From Candidatus Endonucleibacter sp. (ex Gigantidas childressi) (GTDB lineage: Bacteria > Pseudomonadota > Gammaproteobacteria > Pseudomonadales > Endozoicomonadaceae): a stretch of DNA of 64,000 bases. Below the pieces are notes generated by a model, which was not told the origin of the DNA, searched no databases, and saw nothing but the letters and a program-made list of their open reading frames with translations. The translations under genes and the position numbers were made by a program. The first letter of the stretch is position 1, and every line of letters begins with the position of its first letter. Positions 18,830 to 28,262 of the stretch are shown here, piece after piece. The stretch is from positions 186,001 to 250,000 of the forward strand of contig JASXSU010000002.1 of the NCBI GenBank assembly GCA_030674875.1, read 5' to 3'.

Positions 18830-18930
18830 TATTCATAAAAGCATTCCTCCGCTGTGTTATAAGCTAACCGCTTCCTTGGTCTTGTATTTAATTTGGCCTC
18901 GATGATATTACATCGTTGCTGAGTTATCCC
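18830..18930 (-). pseudogene. IS30-type transposase C-terminal scrap
   Basis: The minus strand reads IEAKLNTRPRKRLAYNTAEECF, the typical last ~25 residues of IS30 transposases. It differs from the copies A and B sequence, so it is from another IS30-group element. Confidence 0.7.
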
Positions 18931-19059
18931 TACCATTGATGCTCTCTTAACCAAGTATGCCGAATTCATATACTAAGTGCGACACCCAATTTAATAAAAA
19001 CGATGAACTGCGATACCCTTAGTTTTTTGCTTCAATCACGAAGTAAAAACCTATTAAAG

Positions 19060-19292
19060 TATCAACAACTCACCGAGGTGATAGATATATGGTAGTCGCG
19101 CTAAAATGGCAAGGATTAAGTTTTACGGACATTGCCACAGCTATCGGAAAACACCGAAGCACCATATATCGAGAATTTCAACGCAATACTGCTGGCATAA
19201 GGATGGCTCATATCGACCTATCAGGGCACAGCAAAGGACAAGAGCTCGACGTCAGTTATTCCCGTAAGATATGCGCTCAATGTCGTTTTTAA
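19060..19292 (+). pseudogene. IS30-type transposase N-terminal scrap
   Basis: The plus strand carries the helix-turn-helix start (YQQLTEV, ALKWQGLSFTDIATAIGKH, STIYREFQRN), then diverges and stops. It resembles the N-terminus of an IS30-group transposase in the opposite orientation to the scrap at 18830. No complete gene exists between them. Confidence 0.7.
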
Positions 19293-19478
19293 TTAAATAA
19301 AAAGATAAATATATTACAGCCATAACCTGCCTGTCCAGCTTGATTAAGCCAGACTGCATGAATCATATTATACCCTAAATATTAGCTACAATCTGGACAG
19401 CTATGATGTATCAAAAGGAATTATTTTGGCTTATCCTGATCCGTTAATAATCGTATAAAATAACCCTCCCCATGTTTC

Positions 19479-20697
19479 GCGGATTCAAATTCCAAGCGCA
19501 TCACAGCTTAAGCTACTAACACAGCCCTGTGTTCACCCATTATCAGATCGGGTGTTTTGAAATTCAAATCTTTTCTTGGCCGAGAATTAAGCCGCATCAA
19601 TGCTCGCTTCACCTCTATCTGACAGACCTTCTTGAAGTCTGTATTTTTTGGAAAATATTGTTGTAGCAAGCCATTGGTGTTCTCATTTAACCCTCACCCC
19701 CCAAGAGCTGTATGGGTGCGCAAAGTAAGCCTCCGCCAATAATGCTTGGCTGATTTTCTCATGGTACGAAAACTCTTTCCCGTTGCTAGCCGTAATGGTG
19801 CGAACAATATCCTTGAATGGGTTGAGCAAGCTGATCGTAGCTTTGGTCACATCTGCTGCGCTTTTGCTGTTCACCTGGGCTGAGACCGTATATTTCGTGA
19901 CCAGCTCGACGATAGCTACCAAAGCCCCACTATGCATTTGCCAATGACGCATCAATTTCCCAGTCTCCGATACGCGATTTATCGTCAACGATCTCTGGGC
20001 GATCATCTATGCTGACGCGGTTCTTTATCTGGCCGCGCGTTGACTTGCCGTTTCGTCGCTTGTCATACTTCTTGCCCTGGGGCTACGAAGATGCATGTAA
20101 AGATCGCCGCCAGCCTGCTTATTTGCCCAAATATGTAGGTAGATGCTTTCATAGCTACACTCAAAGCATTTCAAATTACTACTAAGCAGAAAGTAAGAGA
20201 AGCCCAGTGAGCCTACGAGTAGCAGGTGATCTGGGTGAGCTAACGCAGCCAACAACGTAGCAACTTGAAAGGCGACGGGTATAATCAGTCGTTCCTGATC
20301 ATTCAGCAACCATCCTAAAATCTGCTCTGGACTCCACTCTACACGCAGCTTTTATTCAATCACCTCGATCATTTTTGGCGTCATTCTACTCGCCCGAGCC
20401 GACTCTGTGCGCCGCATATCTGTTCGGCCTTGTGCTTGCCTATACCTATATCACGTGCCAGTATTCCTTGCCAGCTCACGGCTCACCGTGGACTGGCTGG
20501 TGCCAATGATCTCCGCTATCCCCCTTTGGCTGCAACAGCTTTTTTTAGTGCGGAAATCTGGCATCGTTGTTCGTAAGCCAGTTGTTGGTAAGTTATCGTC
20601 ATCACTTCATCTCTTGCCGGAGAAAAGGGTAGGAGCTTACCTTCAGCCGGCCCTTTCTTCTACCTAGTCAAGTGATGCACTTCAGATTTGAATCCGC
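19479..20697 (-). mobile_element. IS30-family element, dead copy B
   Basis: Nearly the same length and ends as copy A (GCGGATTCAAATTCC... to ...GAATCCGC), with the same internal palindrome at the same place. The transposase is broken by at least three frameshifts and stops: the two largest open parts are 19683-20006 and 20025-20309. More decayed than copy A. The 7-8 kb between copies A and B holds the uppP-galU and type III chaperone genes. Confidence 0.88.
20156..20283. repeat. Palindromic element inside IS30 copy B (128 bp)
   Basis: Same position in the transposase as in copy A, running from TACACTC to GGGTATA at 20283, exactly 128 bp. Shared placement shows that insertion preceded the split of the two IS copies. 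Confidence 0.85.
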
Positions 20698-20720
20698 CGA
20701 GTATAAATTTATAAGTTATT

Positions 20721-20859
20721 GAGACCTTTGCACGAGCCGTAATTTTGTTAGTCGGTGAGGAAAATACACACTAAAATAGATGATTCATGCTTGTAAATGA
20801 TCTATTTAGTACGTTTTTAAAGAAGCCAGCTGGCAAAATAATAATCGTGCAAAGGTCTC
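20721..20859 (+). mobile_element. 139-bp MITE, copy 3
   Basis: Intact ends and TTATT on both sides (20716-20720 and 20860-20864), a perfect 5-bp target duplication that overlaps the stop region of the kinase-OTU gene (stop at 20863-20865). Its palindromic ends could fold downstream of that gene's transcript. Confidence 0.92.
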
Positions 20860-20862
20860 TTA

Positions 20863-23712
20863 TTATTGTTTAAGCGCCAATTTAGTTCTTGTTTTCGATG
20901 ATGCGACCGGATAGGCTGCGAGGTAATGATTTCCTTCTGAAAAAACCAGCATTATAGGCTTGAGCCACCCCTTGTCGCGATAATAAGTTGGTATAACAGA
21001 GTTTTTCTGAAGTAGTATCATCAAGTCTTCGCACTGTTCTTTTAATGCAGAGAAAGAAGCTAGCTCAAATATGGTTCCAGTTGGTGTCTCAATTCTAGTG
21101 TTCAGGTTAAAGCTCAATACTAGCAAAGTGGATATTATGGAGCCATCACCCCAGCGATGGGTTTGTGTTGCATTATGGGCAGCAAAAAAGATGTGTCTAT
21201 CAGTTACCATTGTTTGCAGCAATTGGTACTCTTCTCCTAGTATACTGGTCAGCTGCTGTTGGTACTTCTTCCTCTTGTCGGGATTGGCTACCTGATCAAT
21301 GGCATAAAGGATTTCACTAAGGAAGTTATGAAGGTAGCGTCGTAATCTTTTATTAGATATCTTAGTACTGTCCTCTCCCTCAATCCTAGGCATCTGAATT
21401 AGAATATGGTTATACTCATCATTCGTCAGGTTTTTTTCCATGGATAAGGCAATGGCGTTATACAGGCAGTTTCCATCGGCAGCAACATTCTCAACAGCAA
21501 TACCCTTGCTTATAAAGTAATTCTTGATTTTTTGGTAGGGTGCTGTTTGTACAGCTATGCGGTGTTTTCCTTTTAATTCTTGATCGGGAAAATATTCAGA
21601 TAGCAACTCAGATGCTGCTGTTTTATCGGCGGATGATGCTGCCAACATTTTAGCTAGTAGTCCTAGCAACCTGTCATCGGCAACTCTGTTATATTTGCTG
21701 AATAATTGCGCAAGATAAGTTTCTATTTCTTTAACGCTGGATTTATCTGTCCACCCAAGTTGTGCAAATGTTTGTATAAGCATGTCATAAAGATCGTTAA
21801 TTTTTAATTTGTTATTATTTTCTGGCCGCTTAAAAATAGTATTAGCTGTTTCCATGTAGATCATTGTGATAGCAGCAGCGGCCAGGTCTGCATAGAAAGA
21901 GCTGACTGATTCTTTTCTCCTATAAGCAAGCGCATGTGTAGGAATTACAAATTCTACAGTCCCAAAAATGGATTGAGTCATCCCTGATGCTTGAACTTTT
22001 TTCGAACTTCCAAAATCAATTACCTGTATCTTTGTCCCATCATTACTTAGTAAAATATTTTTCGGTTTAATATCTCGGTGTGTAATGGAATTGTTATGAT
22101 AAAAAGAAATAACTGTCAGTAACTGTTTTAAAATCAGCCAGCTTTTTTCAACGGGCCATTCACTTTGGTTGCGACGAAGCTCAAATATTGTGCGTGGCAG
22201 ATAGGGCATAACCTGATATTCAAAATCACCAGCAGTGTAAATGTCAATAAAGTGCATAGCAAATGGGTGTTCCAATTGCCCCGATTTAAGTAAGGCCGTT
22301 TCCCTACATTCGCTTTGCTTTTTGAGGTAATGTATCGGCTTAAAAATACGTTTTATGGCAGTATATTCGCCCTTTTCATCAACGCATAAATGAACAGGGC
22401 CTTCGGAGGATCTGGCAATTAAGTGCGTTTGAGTATACTTCTTACCTCTAAGTTGCAGAGTATTTTGATTACGTAATGGCGTTAATTTGTTCAGTGCTTC
22501 CTTAAGATCATGGTCAAAAAGCGGATTGGAAATCAATAGCTCTGGACTATTCTGACAGGGTCTTTGTGTAATAATATGGCTAGGAGGAGGATTGATGTTA
22601 CGTTCTGCGACTTCTCGTAGAGTGCCTGGGATCTGCTGGGTAAATGCATCTTCTGAGCTATTTGTTTTATCAGGTGTAGGCGTATTAATAGTCGGAAGAT
22701 TGTCAACAGGACAATGTATCGTAGGGCTTGGTAAATCAAGATATAGCGGGCCATGAGTGAGGTGCGATAATGTCTTGTTGTCCGTCATTTGAAAGGAGTG
22801 GCAATCGCGAGGCTCTTCACTTCTTCCAGTAAGCTTAGTGTTCGTAGAGTCATCAGTATTAGATTCAGTTAAACCCTCAGAAAGGATTAGATTACTAAAC
22901 TCGACAGTGATGTCATCCCCAGGTTTGATAGTGGTTGATGGCCTAGAAGTCCAGCCTGAAAAAAACTGCTCAGCCGATAATGATTCTGATGAAATTTCTT
23001 TTTTGCAGACTGGGTCAATCACAATAAACCCATCATTAAATGTTTCTGAATACCGATAGCATAGTTCATTGGTTTTGTTATTAGTTGATGAACTATGAGT
23101 GCGATGTTTTACATGGTTCATTATCTGGTCACTGACACCTTCTGGCCATCTGGTGTGTGAAAAAACAGTGCTCAGATAGCTAGCTGCCAAGTCATGCTTA
23201 TTGCCTGCCAAGTGATCAATCAGGTGGTTTTCAGCCACAACCACCCACCGGTTATTGTTGTAAATATGCATCATTGGATGAGCGGCTACTAATGTTTGAA
23301 AAATCTCATCTTCTTCTCCGGAATCACCATCTGAAACTATTTTTTGAGCATGGTTAGTCAAATTAAAAACATAGTAATTATCGGCATTCTCGATATCAGG
23401 AAAGTCCAGACCCTCGCTCTTGTGAAAGAATATATATATTGGTTCTCCAGACGAAAAACAAATTTCGTTAAAGTCACATAGACTATTATGACTCATCACC
23501 TTAACTTGATTGTCGTCAAAAAAAATGGTTACGCCATGAGCGATTCTAAGGGTGACTGGGTGTGTGAATTTATCAACAGGTTCTTTTTTTATGAAAATGA
23601 TTGCATTTTTTGCATTAATGATATTTGTAGCAGTAGAAGCCACGAGCTCACTTACCGTAAAAGCAACCAGCAAAGAACAAAATAACTTAAGGCCGTTTGA
23701 CAAAAGGTACAC
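20863..23712 (-). CDS. Secreted Ser/Thr kinase-OTU protease fusion
   Basis: A 949-residue protein with no complete relative that I recognise. In order: a Sec-type signal peptide (LKLFCSLLVAFTVSELVAS); an unassigned region to about residue 430; a eukaryote-like protein kinase (about 430-690) with TAIKR (ATP-binding Lys near 454), HRDIKPKNILL (catalytic loop near 545) and VIDFGSS (DFG near 566); and a C-terminal OTU-type cysteine protease (about 725-935) with ADGNCLYNAIA (nucleophile Cys near 748), a WGDGSIIS segment and GNHYLAAYP (His near 929). OTU domains normally cleave ubiquitin. Start is GTG 23712 with GGAG 11 bases upstream. The gene lies between two same-direction MITEs. A host-directed effector is inferred from the domains. 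The export route is uncertain. Confidence 0.85.
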   Translation of the reverse strand: MYLLSNGLKLFCSLLVAFTVSELVASTATNIINAKNAIIFIKKEPVDKFTHPVTLRIAHGVTIFFDDNQVKVMSHNSLCDFNEICFSSGEPIYIFFHKSEGLDFPDIENADNYYVFNLTNHAQKIVSDGDSGEEDEIFQTLVAAHPMMHIYNNNRWVVVAENHLIDHLAGNKHDLAASYLSTVFSHTRWPEGVSDQIMNHVKHRTHSSSTNNKTNELCYRYSETFNDGFIVIDPVCKKEISSESLSAEQFFSGWTSRPSTTIKPGDDITVEFSNLILSEGLTESNTDDSTNTKLTGRSEEPRDCHSFQMTDNKTLSHLTHGPLYLDLPSPTIHCPVDNLPTINTPTPDKTNSSEDAFTQQIPGTLREVAERNINPPPSHIITQRPCQNSPELLISNPLFDHDLKEALNKLTPLRNQNTLQLRGKKYTQTHLIARSSEGPVHLCVDEKGEYTAIKRIFKPIHYLKKQSECRETALLKSGQLEHPFAMHFIDIYTAGDFEYQVMPYLPRTIFELRRNQSEWPVEKSWLILKQLLTVISFYHNNSITHRDIKPKNILLSNDGTKIQVIDFGSSKKVQASGMTQSIFGTVEFVIPTHALAYRRKESVSSFYADLAAAAITMIYMETANTIFKRPENNNKLKINDLYDMLIQTFAQLGWTDKSSVKEIETYLAQLFSKYNRVADDRLLGLLAKMLAASSADKTAASELLSEYFPDQELKGKHRIAVQTAPYQKIKNYFISKGIAVENVAADGNCLYNAIALSMEKNLTNDEYNHILIQMPRIEGEDSTKISNKRLRRYLHNFLSEILYAIDQVANPDKRKKYQQQLTSILGEEYQLLQTMVTDRHIFFAAHNATQTHRWGDGSIISTLLVLSFNLNTRIETPTGTIFELASFSALKEQCEDLMILLQKNSVIPTYYRDKGWLKPIMLVFSEGNHYLAAYPVASSKTRTKLALKQ

Positions 23713-23826
23713 TATATTATAACTCCATCAAGTAATGATCATTATATTGAGTTGGGTAAGTATAGGCTAAGCTTTTACAGCAGCCAACAAATGTTTGTTT
23801 GCTAGAAGTTTTAGCTAATTTAAATT

Positions 23827-23965
23827 GAGACCTTTGCACGAGCCATAACTTTATTCGTTGGTGAGTAAACAGCGCATGGAAAGAGATAGTTTATTTCTAT
23901 AAATGATCGATTTAGTACGTTTTTAGTGAAACCAACTGGCAAAAGAACAATCGTGCAAAGGTCTC
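23827..23965 (+). mobile_element. 139-bp MITE, copy 4
   Basis: Same ends with more internal divergence than the others. Flanked by AAATT on both sides (23822-23826 and 23966-23970), a perfect 5-bp target duplication. It lies about 115 bp upstream of the kinase-OTU start codon, in that gene's probable promoter region. Confidence 0.92.
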
Positions 23966-25094
23966 AAATTATCTAATGTTTTTTGTATTGTACACATTTT
24001 TGTGCAAGGAGGTAATGGTACGGTTCTTGACTGACAAGGTGGTAGATTGTTTTCCGGCTATTAATTAGGTTGTTTGTTTTGGTTTTATAAGCCTTACAAT
24101 TTGTATAATGCTAATTATTTGGGAGAAGTGATAATGCATCTTTCTGATGAGATTGGTACTTCCATTATGAGTTTTATTGTGAGTATGTGTTACTGTAAAA
24201 GATGACTGTCCGTAGCTTTACACCCATTACCATCTGAGAGTGTGAGGCGTTTAACTGCGTGAACTCACTATAATCATCTACTGTTAATACCTAATGGGGA
24301 TCGTCTGGTTTATTGCTTAGCTGTCCGTCAATAGTGGCCGGTATATTATCCATAAAATGAGCAAAGAGCTCTTGGTCTCTATGGCTGTACTATGCTTTGC
24401 GCTATACCTAAAAAATATTTGGAAATCCTTTTTTAAAACTCCTGAATCGATGAGTTTTCAGAAGCTAATGTACTATACCCGTTACCATTGAAGGTGCTGG
24501 TAGGCGGCAAAAGAGCGAAGCTCACCACATGAGCCTGTTAGCAGTAAATAATTGGGGTTAGTGAAAAAAATCAACAATTCCATGCCTTCAATGGTAATGG
24601 GCATATGTTTCTCATAGGGATGGAGTTAATTAGGGTGTCATGTAAAATGAGACCTGGGTATGAGGCATCGATAAAATGATATTCTTCATCAGAAGGTCTT
24701 GTAAAAAAACGTTTCTTGGATTTATAGCAGGAATCTAAACGGATTTTTTATAAGTTAATTAGATACTTACAACGCATTTACAATGTTTGTTGTATGCTAT
24801 TCTTTACTTTATCGCTTTTGTTTTGGTTGATATTATTATTTGTTGAGATTATTATTTCATCGCATTAAATGGCTGATTTGTGCTGAGGCCTATATATTTT
24901 CACTACAAAAGATGGTTGGTTTTAATTGCGAATTAATGTTTTACACTATCTCTTTGTCTCTGTACCATCTCTGGTTTGGAACTCGGTGCCTCTGTTTTTC
25001 TTAACGTAGCAAGTATTTCGTTGTTGGTGAGTTAAGAGGCTAGCCGCATAAAGGAATTGCACAGCGTACATTGAATATAGATATAGGTTGGGTC
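23966..25094. other. Long spacer before the outer-membrane barrel gene
   Basis: Over 1.1 kb with one palindrome (24474-24605) and no supported gene. The very short frame at about 24134-24205 has an upstream AGAAGTGATA but encodes only 23 residues and is not recognised. The barrel gene's promoter must lie at the right end. Confidence 0.5.
24474..24605. repeat. Palindromic element, family A (well preserved)
   Basis: Left arm TATACCCGTTACCATTGAAG and right arm CCTTCAATGGTAATGGGCAT are nearly perfect complements, with the core GAGCGAAGCTCACCACATGA between them. One of the best copies for defining the family ends. Confidence 0.9.
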
Positions 25095-26192
25095 ATGATG
25101 AAGCGAGTTCAGGAGATTAATGGGTTTGGGAGAAAGTTGACATATTTGTCAGCTGCTGTCGTCTTGGGTAATTCAATGGGTTGTATCCAGGCTTCGTCAA
25201 CGATGAATGTAGCAGTGGATGCGACTCTGATTCAGACAGTACACGGCAATATTGAGCAGAGGCTTAATAGTCGTAATGCTGAGAAAGATGTCGTGGCAGG
25301 TGATAGTATTGAGTCTCAGGGGTTTTGGAGTCGTTATATTTATAGCGATGGCAATCAAAAAGAGGCCGATGATAAGAACGCAATTGCTCTTAGATTAAAT
25401 GGTTGTACTCTTGGGTTAGAGGGTATAGTTAATGAACAGCTAACTGTGGGTTTTGCTTTTACCTATAGCAAGACAAATATCGACGTTAAGGATGGTTCTG
25501 AAATACTTAGATCACAAAAGAGTGATAACTACTTGGGGACATTATATCTCGGCTGGACTGAAGGCCCTTGGTTTGTAAATACCGTGTTGAGTTACGGTGA
25601 GGACGAAGATAAAAATATTTATAGCCAGCCGCTAGGCAATAACCCTGTAAATGGGATTCCGCTACCGTACCTAAATCTTAAAGGTGATAGTAAAATTAAA
25701 ACTTGGGGTATTACCCTTGGCGGCGGTTACAATTTAGCCATAAGTGAAGAGTGGACATTTAAATCAAAAGCTGAGTTTAATTTTGTTAACATCAGCTACG
25801 ATGATCGAAATATGAAAACTGATGCCGCATTATCTGAAAATGATATTTGCTATACAACGAAAGATATTCAAATAGCAGAGGTTGGTGTTGGTTTTAGTCT
25901 TTTAGGTAATATAGTAGTGGGAAAGGGTGTGTTGACGCCAGAGTTTCGGTTGATGGGTTACTATGATGGAATAGAGAACAAAACTGAAAGTGATGTTATT
26001 TATATTCCATCAATGACACCCCTATTTTCCAGGGTAGAGGGGCAGAAACGTGATCAGGGACGAGCTGTCGTAGGTCTTGGGCTAACTTATGCTGGTAATG
26101 GGGGGGTGTCGTTTGGTGTTGACTGTGATTATAGCTTCAGTGGCGATTACAAGATGCATTCGGTGTCTGCTAAAGTCGGTTATAAATTTTAA
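25095..26192 (+). CDS. Autotransporter-type outer-membrane beta-barrel protein
   Basis: The product has an N-terminal signal (MMKRVQEINGFGRKLTYLSAAVVLG) and then almost directly an autotransporter-like barrel: alternating hydrophobic strands such as NEQLTVGFAFTYSKTNI, SDNYLGTLYLGWTEGPWFVN and GITLGGGYNLAISEEW. The final strand ends in an aromatic residue (AKVGYKF), the BAM recognition feature. There is no passenger domain, only about 60 residues before the first strand, so it may act as a porin-like or adhesive surface protein. I start at ATG 25095; a TTG at 25071 has a better-placed AAGGAA upstream. A MITE follows seven bases after the stop. Confidence 0.8.
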   Translation: MMKRVQEINGFGRKLTYLSAAVVLGNSMGCIQASSTMNVAVDATLIQTVHGNIEQRLNSRNAEKDVVAGDSIESQGFWSRYIYSDGNQKEADDKNAIALRLNGCTLGLEGIVNEQLTVGFAFTYSKTNIDVKDGSEILRSQKSDNYLGTLYLGWTEGPWFVNTVLSYGEDEDKNIYSQPLGNNPVNGIPLPYLNLKGDSKIKTWGITLGGGYNLAISEEWTFKSKAEFNFVNISYDDRNMKTDAALSENDICYTTKDIQIAEVGVGFSLLGNIVVGKGVLTPEFRLMGYYDGIENKTESDVIYIPSMTPLFSRVEGQKRDQGRAVVGLGLTYAGNGGVSFGVDCDYSFSGDYKMHSVSAKVGYKF

Positions 26193-26199
26193 TTATTGA

Positions 26200-26338
26200 G
26201 AGACCTTTGCACGAGCCGTAATTTTGTTAGTCGGTGAGGAAAATGCACACTAAAATAGATGATTTATGCTTGTAAATGATCGATTTAGTACGCTTTCAAA
26301 GAAGCCAGCTGGCAAAATAACAATCGTGCAAAGGTCTC
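26200..26338 (+). mobile_element. 139-bp MITE, copy 5
   Basis: Intact terminal repeats. The flanks (ATTGA / TGAAT) do not form a clean 5-bp duplication. It begins seven bases after the barrel gene's stop codon, the third copy found directly behind a gene. Confidence 0.9.
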
Positions 26339-26344
26339 TGAATA

Positions 26345-26471
26345 TATACTCGTTACCATTGAAGGTGTGAATAGGAGGCAAGCGAACTGGCCCAAATGGG
26401 CCTACGAGCGTTAAGTTATTGGAGAGCAGTAGGTAACAAATCCCCCATACCTACAAGTGGTAATGGCCATG
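26345..26471. repeat. Palindromic element, family A
   Basis: TATACTCGTTACCATTGAAG at the left, AATGGGCCTACGAGCG in the core, and a CATACCTACAAGTGGTAATGG right arm. It abuts the MITE. A further worn half-copy with GAGATTACGAGTAGTAGG lies at about 26567-26634, before tRNA-Arg. Confidence 0.8.
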
Positions 26472-26566
26472 TACAAAACTATACTTGACGAGACTAAGTA
26501 ATGTCTTTATAGTTGTCAGCATTGTCATAGTTTTTTATGCTTATTGCCACTTGATATTTGAGTGGC

Positions 26567-26634
26567 AATAAGTGAGCTCTGTGAGATTACGAGTAGTAGG
26601 TAATTGGAGTTAGTGAGAGCAATCCTCACATATA
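26567..26634. repeat. Palindromic element, family A (half copy)
   Basis: GAGATTACGAGTAGTAGG followed by AATTGGAGTTAGTGAGAGC, with neither terminal arm intact. Confidence 0.55.
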
Positions 26635-26664
26635 TTTGTTTATTATTTGATAATGTAATGTTAA

Positions 26665-26741
26665 GCGCTCGTAGCTCAGCTGGATAGAGTATCTGGCTTC
26701 GAACCAGGTGGTCGGAGGTTCGAATCCTCCCGGGCGCACCA
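26665..26741 (+). tRNA. tRNA-Arg (anticodon TCG)
   Basis: A complete cloverleaf of 77 nt. Acceptor GCGCTCG pairs with CGGGCGC (one G-U). The D arm is GCTC/GAGT, the anticodon stem TCTGG/CCAGG encloses CTTCGAA (anticodon TCG, reading CGA-type Arg codons), and the T arm is GGAGG-TTCGAAT-CCTCC. CCA is encoded. Confidence 0.95.
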
Positions 26742-26748
26742 TTTTAAT

Positions 26749-27507
26749 CTAGAGTTTGTGGTTTTCTTGTTGAGCGTGAAAAGCTTTGCCGCTGATCCCT
26801 GTGCTTTCTGATCCCATTAGGTAAAGATAGGCGGCCATAATATCTTCTGGAGCGGGTTGGCTAAGTGGGTCTTCACCAGGATAGGCAGACGCCCTCATTG
26901 ATGTTCTGGTACTGCCAGGATTGATACTGTTGCAGCGGATACTACTAATACCGTCTTCTTCATCGGCGAGAATTTGCATTAAGCCTTCAATGGCAAACTT
27001 GGAGACGCTGTATGCACCCCAGTGAGCACGACCCTTCTGACTGACGCTGGATGATGTGAAAACAATAGAAGCGTCAGTGGATTTTCGCAGTAATGGCAGT
27101 AATTCACGGGTTATTAAAAACGGTGCGTTTAAATTAACATTCATAACATTCTGCCAAGTGTGATAATCATACTGACTAAGAGGTTTTAGTTTTCCGAGTA
27201 GCCCAGCGTTATGAAGCAATCCATCAATATGATGAAACTCTTGGCTCACAGTTTCTGCCATTCTTTGGTAATCTTCTTCTGTTGCTTCTTCAAAGTTTAT
27301 TGGATAGATGATTGCCTGAGGTGATTTATTTTGCTCTATTAAATCATACACGGCTTCTAGTTTTGATGTAGTTAGCCCCAGAAGAATCACTGTGGCACCA
27401 TGCTTGGCAAAGGTAAGAGATGCGGCTTTTCCAATTCCACTGCCCGCACCAGTGACTATAATATTTCGGCCTTCGAGCAGGTTAGAAGGAGCTTGATACT
27501 TAAACAT
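26749..27507 (-). CDS. yciK: Short-chain dehydrogenase, YciK-like
   Basis: An SDR-family NAD(P)-dependent oxidoreductase of unknown substrate; YciK is the best match by length and context. The 252 residues show the cofactor loop TGAGSGIGKA (about 20-29), the NAG motif in LLHNAGLLG and the catalytic Ser/Tyr-Lys in SSSVSQKGR...YSVSKFA. It is the last gene of a minus-strand operon ubiG-mupP-yciK with 23-24 bp gaps, an order also known from pseudomonads. It is convergent with tRNA-Arg. Confidence 0.85.
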   Translation of the reverse strand: MFKYQAPSNLLEGRNIIVTGAGSGIGKAASLTFAKHGATVILLGLTTSKLEAVYDLIEQNKSPQAIIYPINFEEATEEDYQRMAETVSQEFHHIDGLLHNAGLLGKLKPLSQYDYHTWQNVMNVNLNAPFLITRELLPLLRKSTDASIVFTSSSVSQKGRAHWGAYSVSKFAIEGLMQILADEEDGISSIRCNSINPGSTRTSMRASAYPGEDPLSQPAPEDIMAAYLYLMGSESTGISGKAFHAQQENHKL

Positions 27508-27530
27508 AGCTTTGTTTGCACTCTTAATAA

Positions 27531-28238
27531 TTATTCAGAGGTGATTGTCCAATTTTGATTGGCTAACCAATGATGAATATCCCTAACGCTTTCGGCTAAG
27601 AGGTCAGCTTGCCAGCCTGTAGGGTCATCATCATCGCTAATGTAACCATATAGTGCGGCAACTGTCGTCATACCAGCTATATTACCTGCGTCAATATCCC
27701 GTTTGTGATCACCAATATAAATGCTCGTATTTACTGAGCAATTCGCTTGGTGGCATGCCAATAATAATGCTTCGGGATCTGGTTTTGGCCGCGTTACGTG
27801 TTCCGGACAAACAATAGCTTTTGCGCGACTATGGAGTTTGGTTTGTTCTAGGAGTGGCGTGGTATAAATTTCTGGTTTGTTTGTGACAATACCCCAGGGG
27901 ATGTCTCGTTGTTCTAATTCGTTTAATAGGGCTTGAATGCCGGGATAAATGGAAGCTGGAGAGGGGCGCTGGAGATCGTTAATATGTTTTTCGTAGTGCT
28001 TTAGTAGTTCTTGGCGGCGAGGCTCTATATCTGGGTGGTCAATGGCAAGGTTAAAAGCTAGGGCGGTGAGAGCTATTGAACCTGCCGATACATTCTCCCT
28101 GATAATATCACTGGCTTTGGATGGCTTATTATAATCTTGTAACAATTGATTGACTGCAAATATGAAGTCGTTGGCAGTATCAAGCAGTGTGCCGTCTAGA
28201 TCGAAAAAGACGCCGCTAATAGGTTTTCTCTTAGGCAT
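27531..28238 (-). CDS. mupP: N-acetylmuramic acid 6-phosphate phosphatase, HAD family
   Basis: A 235-residue HAD hydrolase with motif I FFDLDGTLLDTA, motif II VTNKPE, the KPDPEALL lysine motif and the acidic motif YIGDHKRDID. By sequence alone it could be a phosphoglycolate phosphatase (Gph). Location between ubiG and a yciK-type gene is where MupP sits in Pseudomonas, where it acts in the peptidoglycan recycling route that leads back to UDP-MurNAc. The choice of MupP over Gph is therefore by context. Confidence 0.8.
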   Translation of the reverse strand: MPKRKPISGVFFDLDGTLLDTANDFIFAVNQLLQDYNKPSKASDIIRENVSAGSIALTALAFNLAIDHPDIEPRRQELLKHYEKHINDLQRPSPASIYPGIQALLNELEQRDIPWGIVTNKPEIYTTPLLEQTKLHSRAKAIVCPEHVTRPKPDPEALLLACHQANCSVNTSIYIGDHKRDIDAGNIAGMTTVAALYGYISDDDDPTGWQADLLAESVRDIHHWLANQNWTITSE

Positions 28239-28262
28239 AATAACTCTTTTGTTGTTGCTAAT

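Noticed and set aside
20721-23965. Kinase-OTU gene as cargo of a composite MITE transposon
   Set aside because: The outer flanks (TTATT and AAATT) differ, and each MITE has its own duplication, so they are independent insertions.
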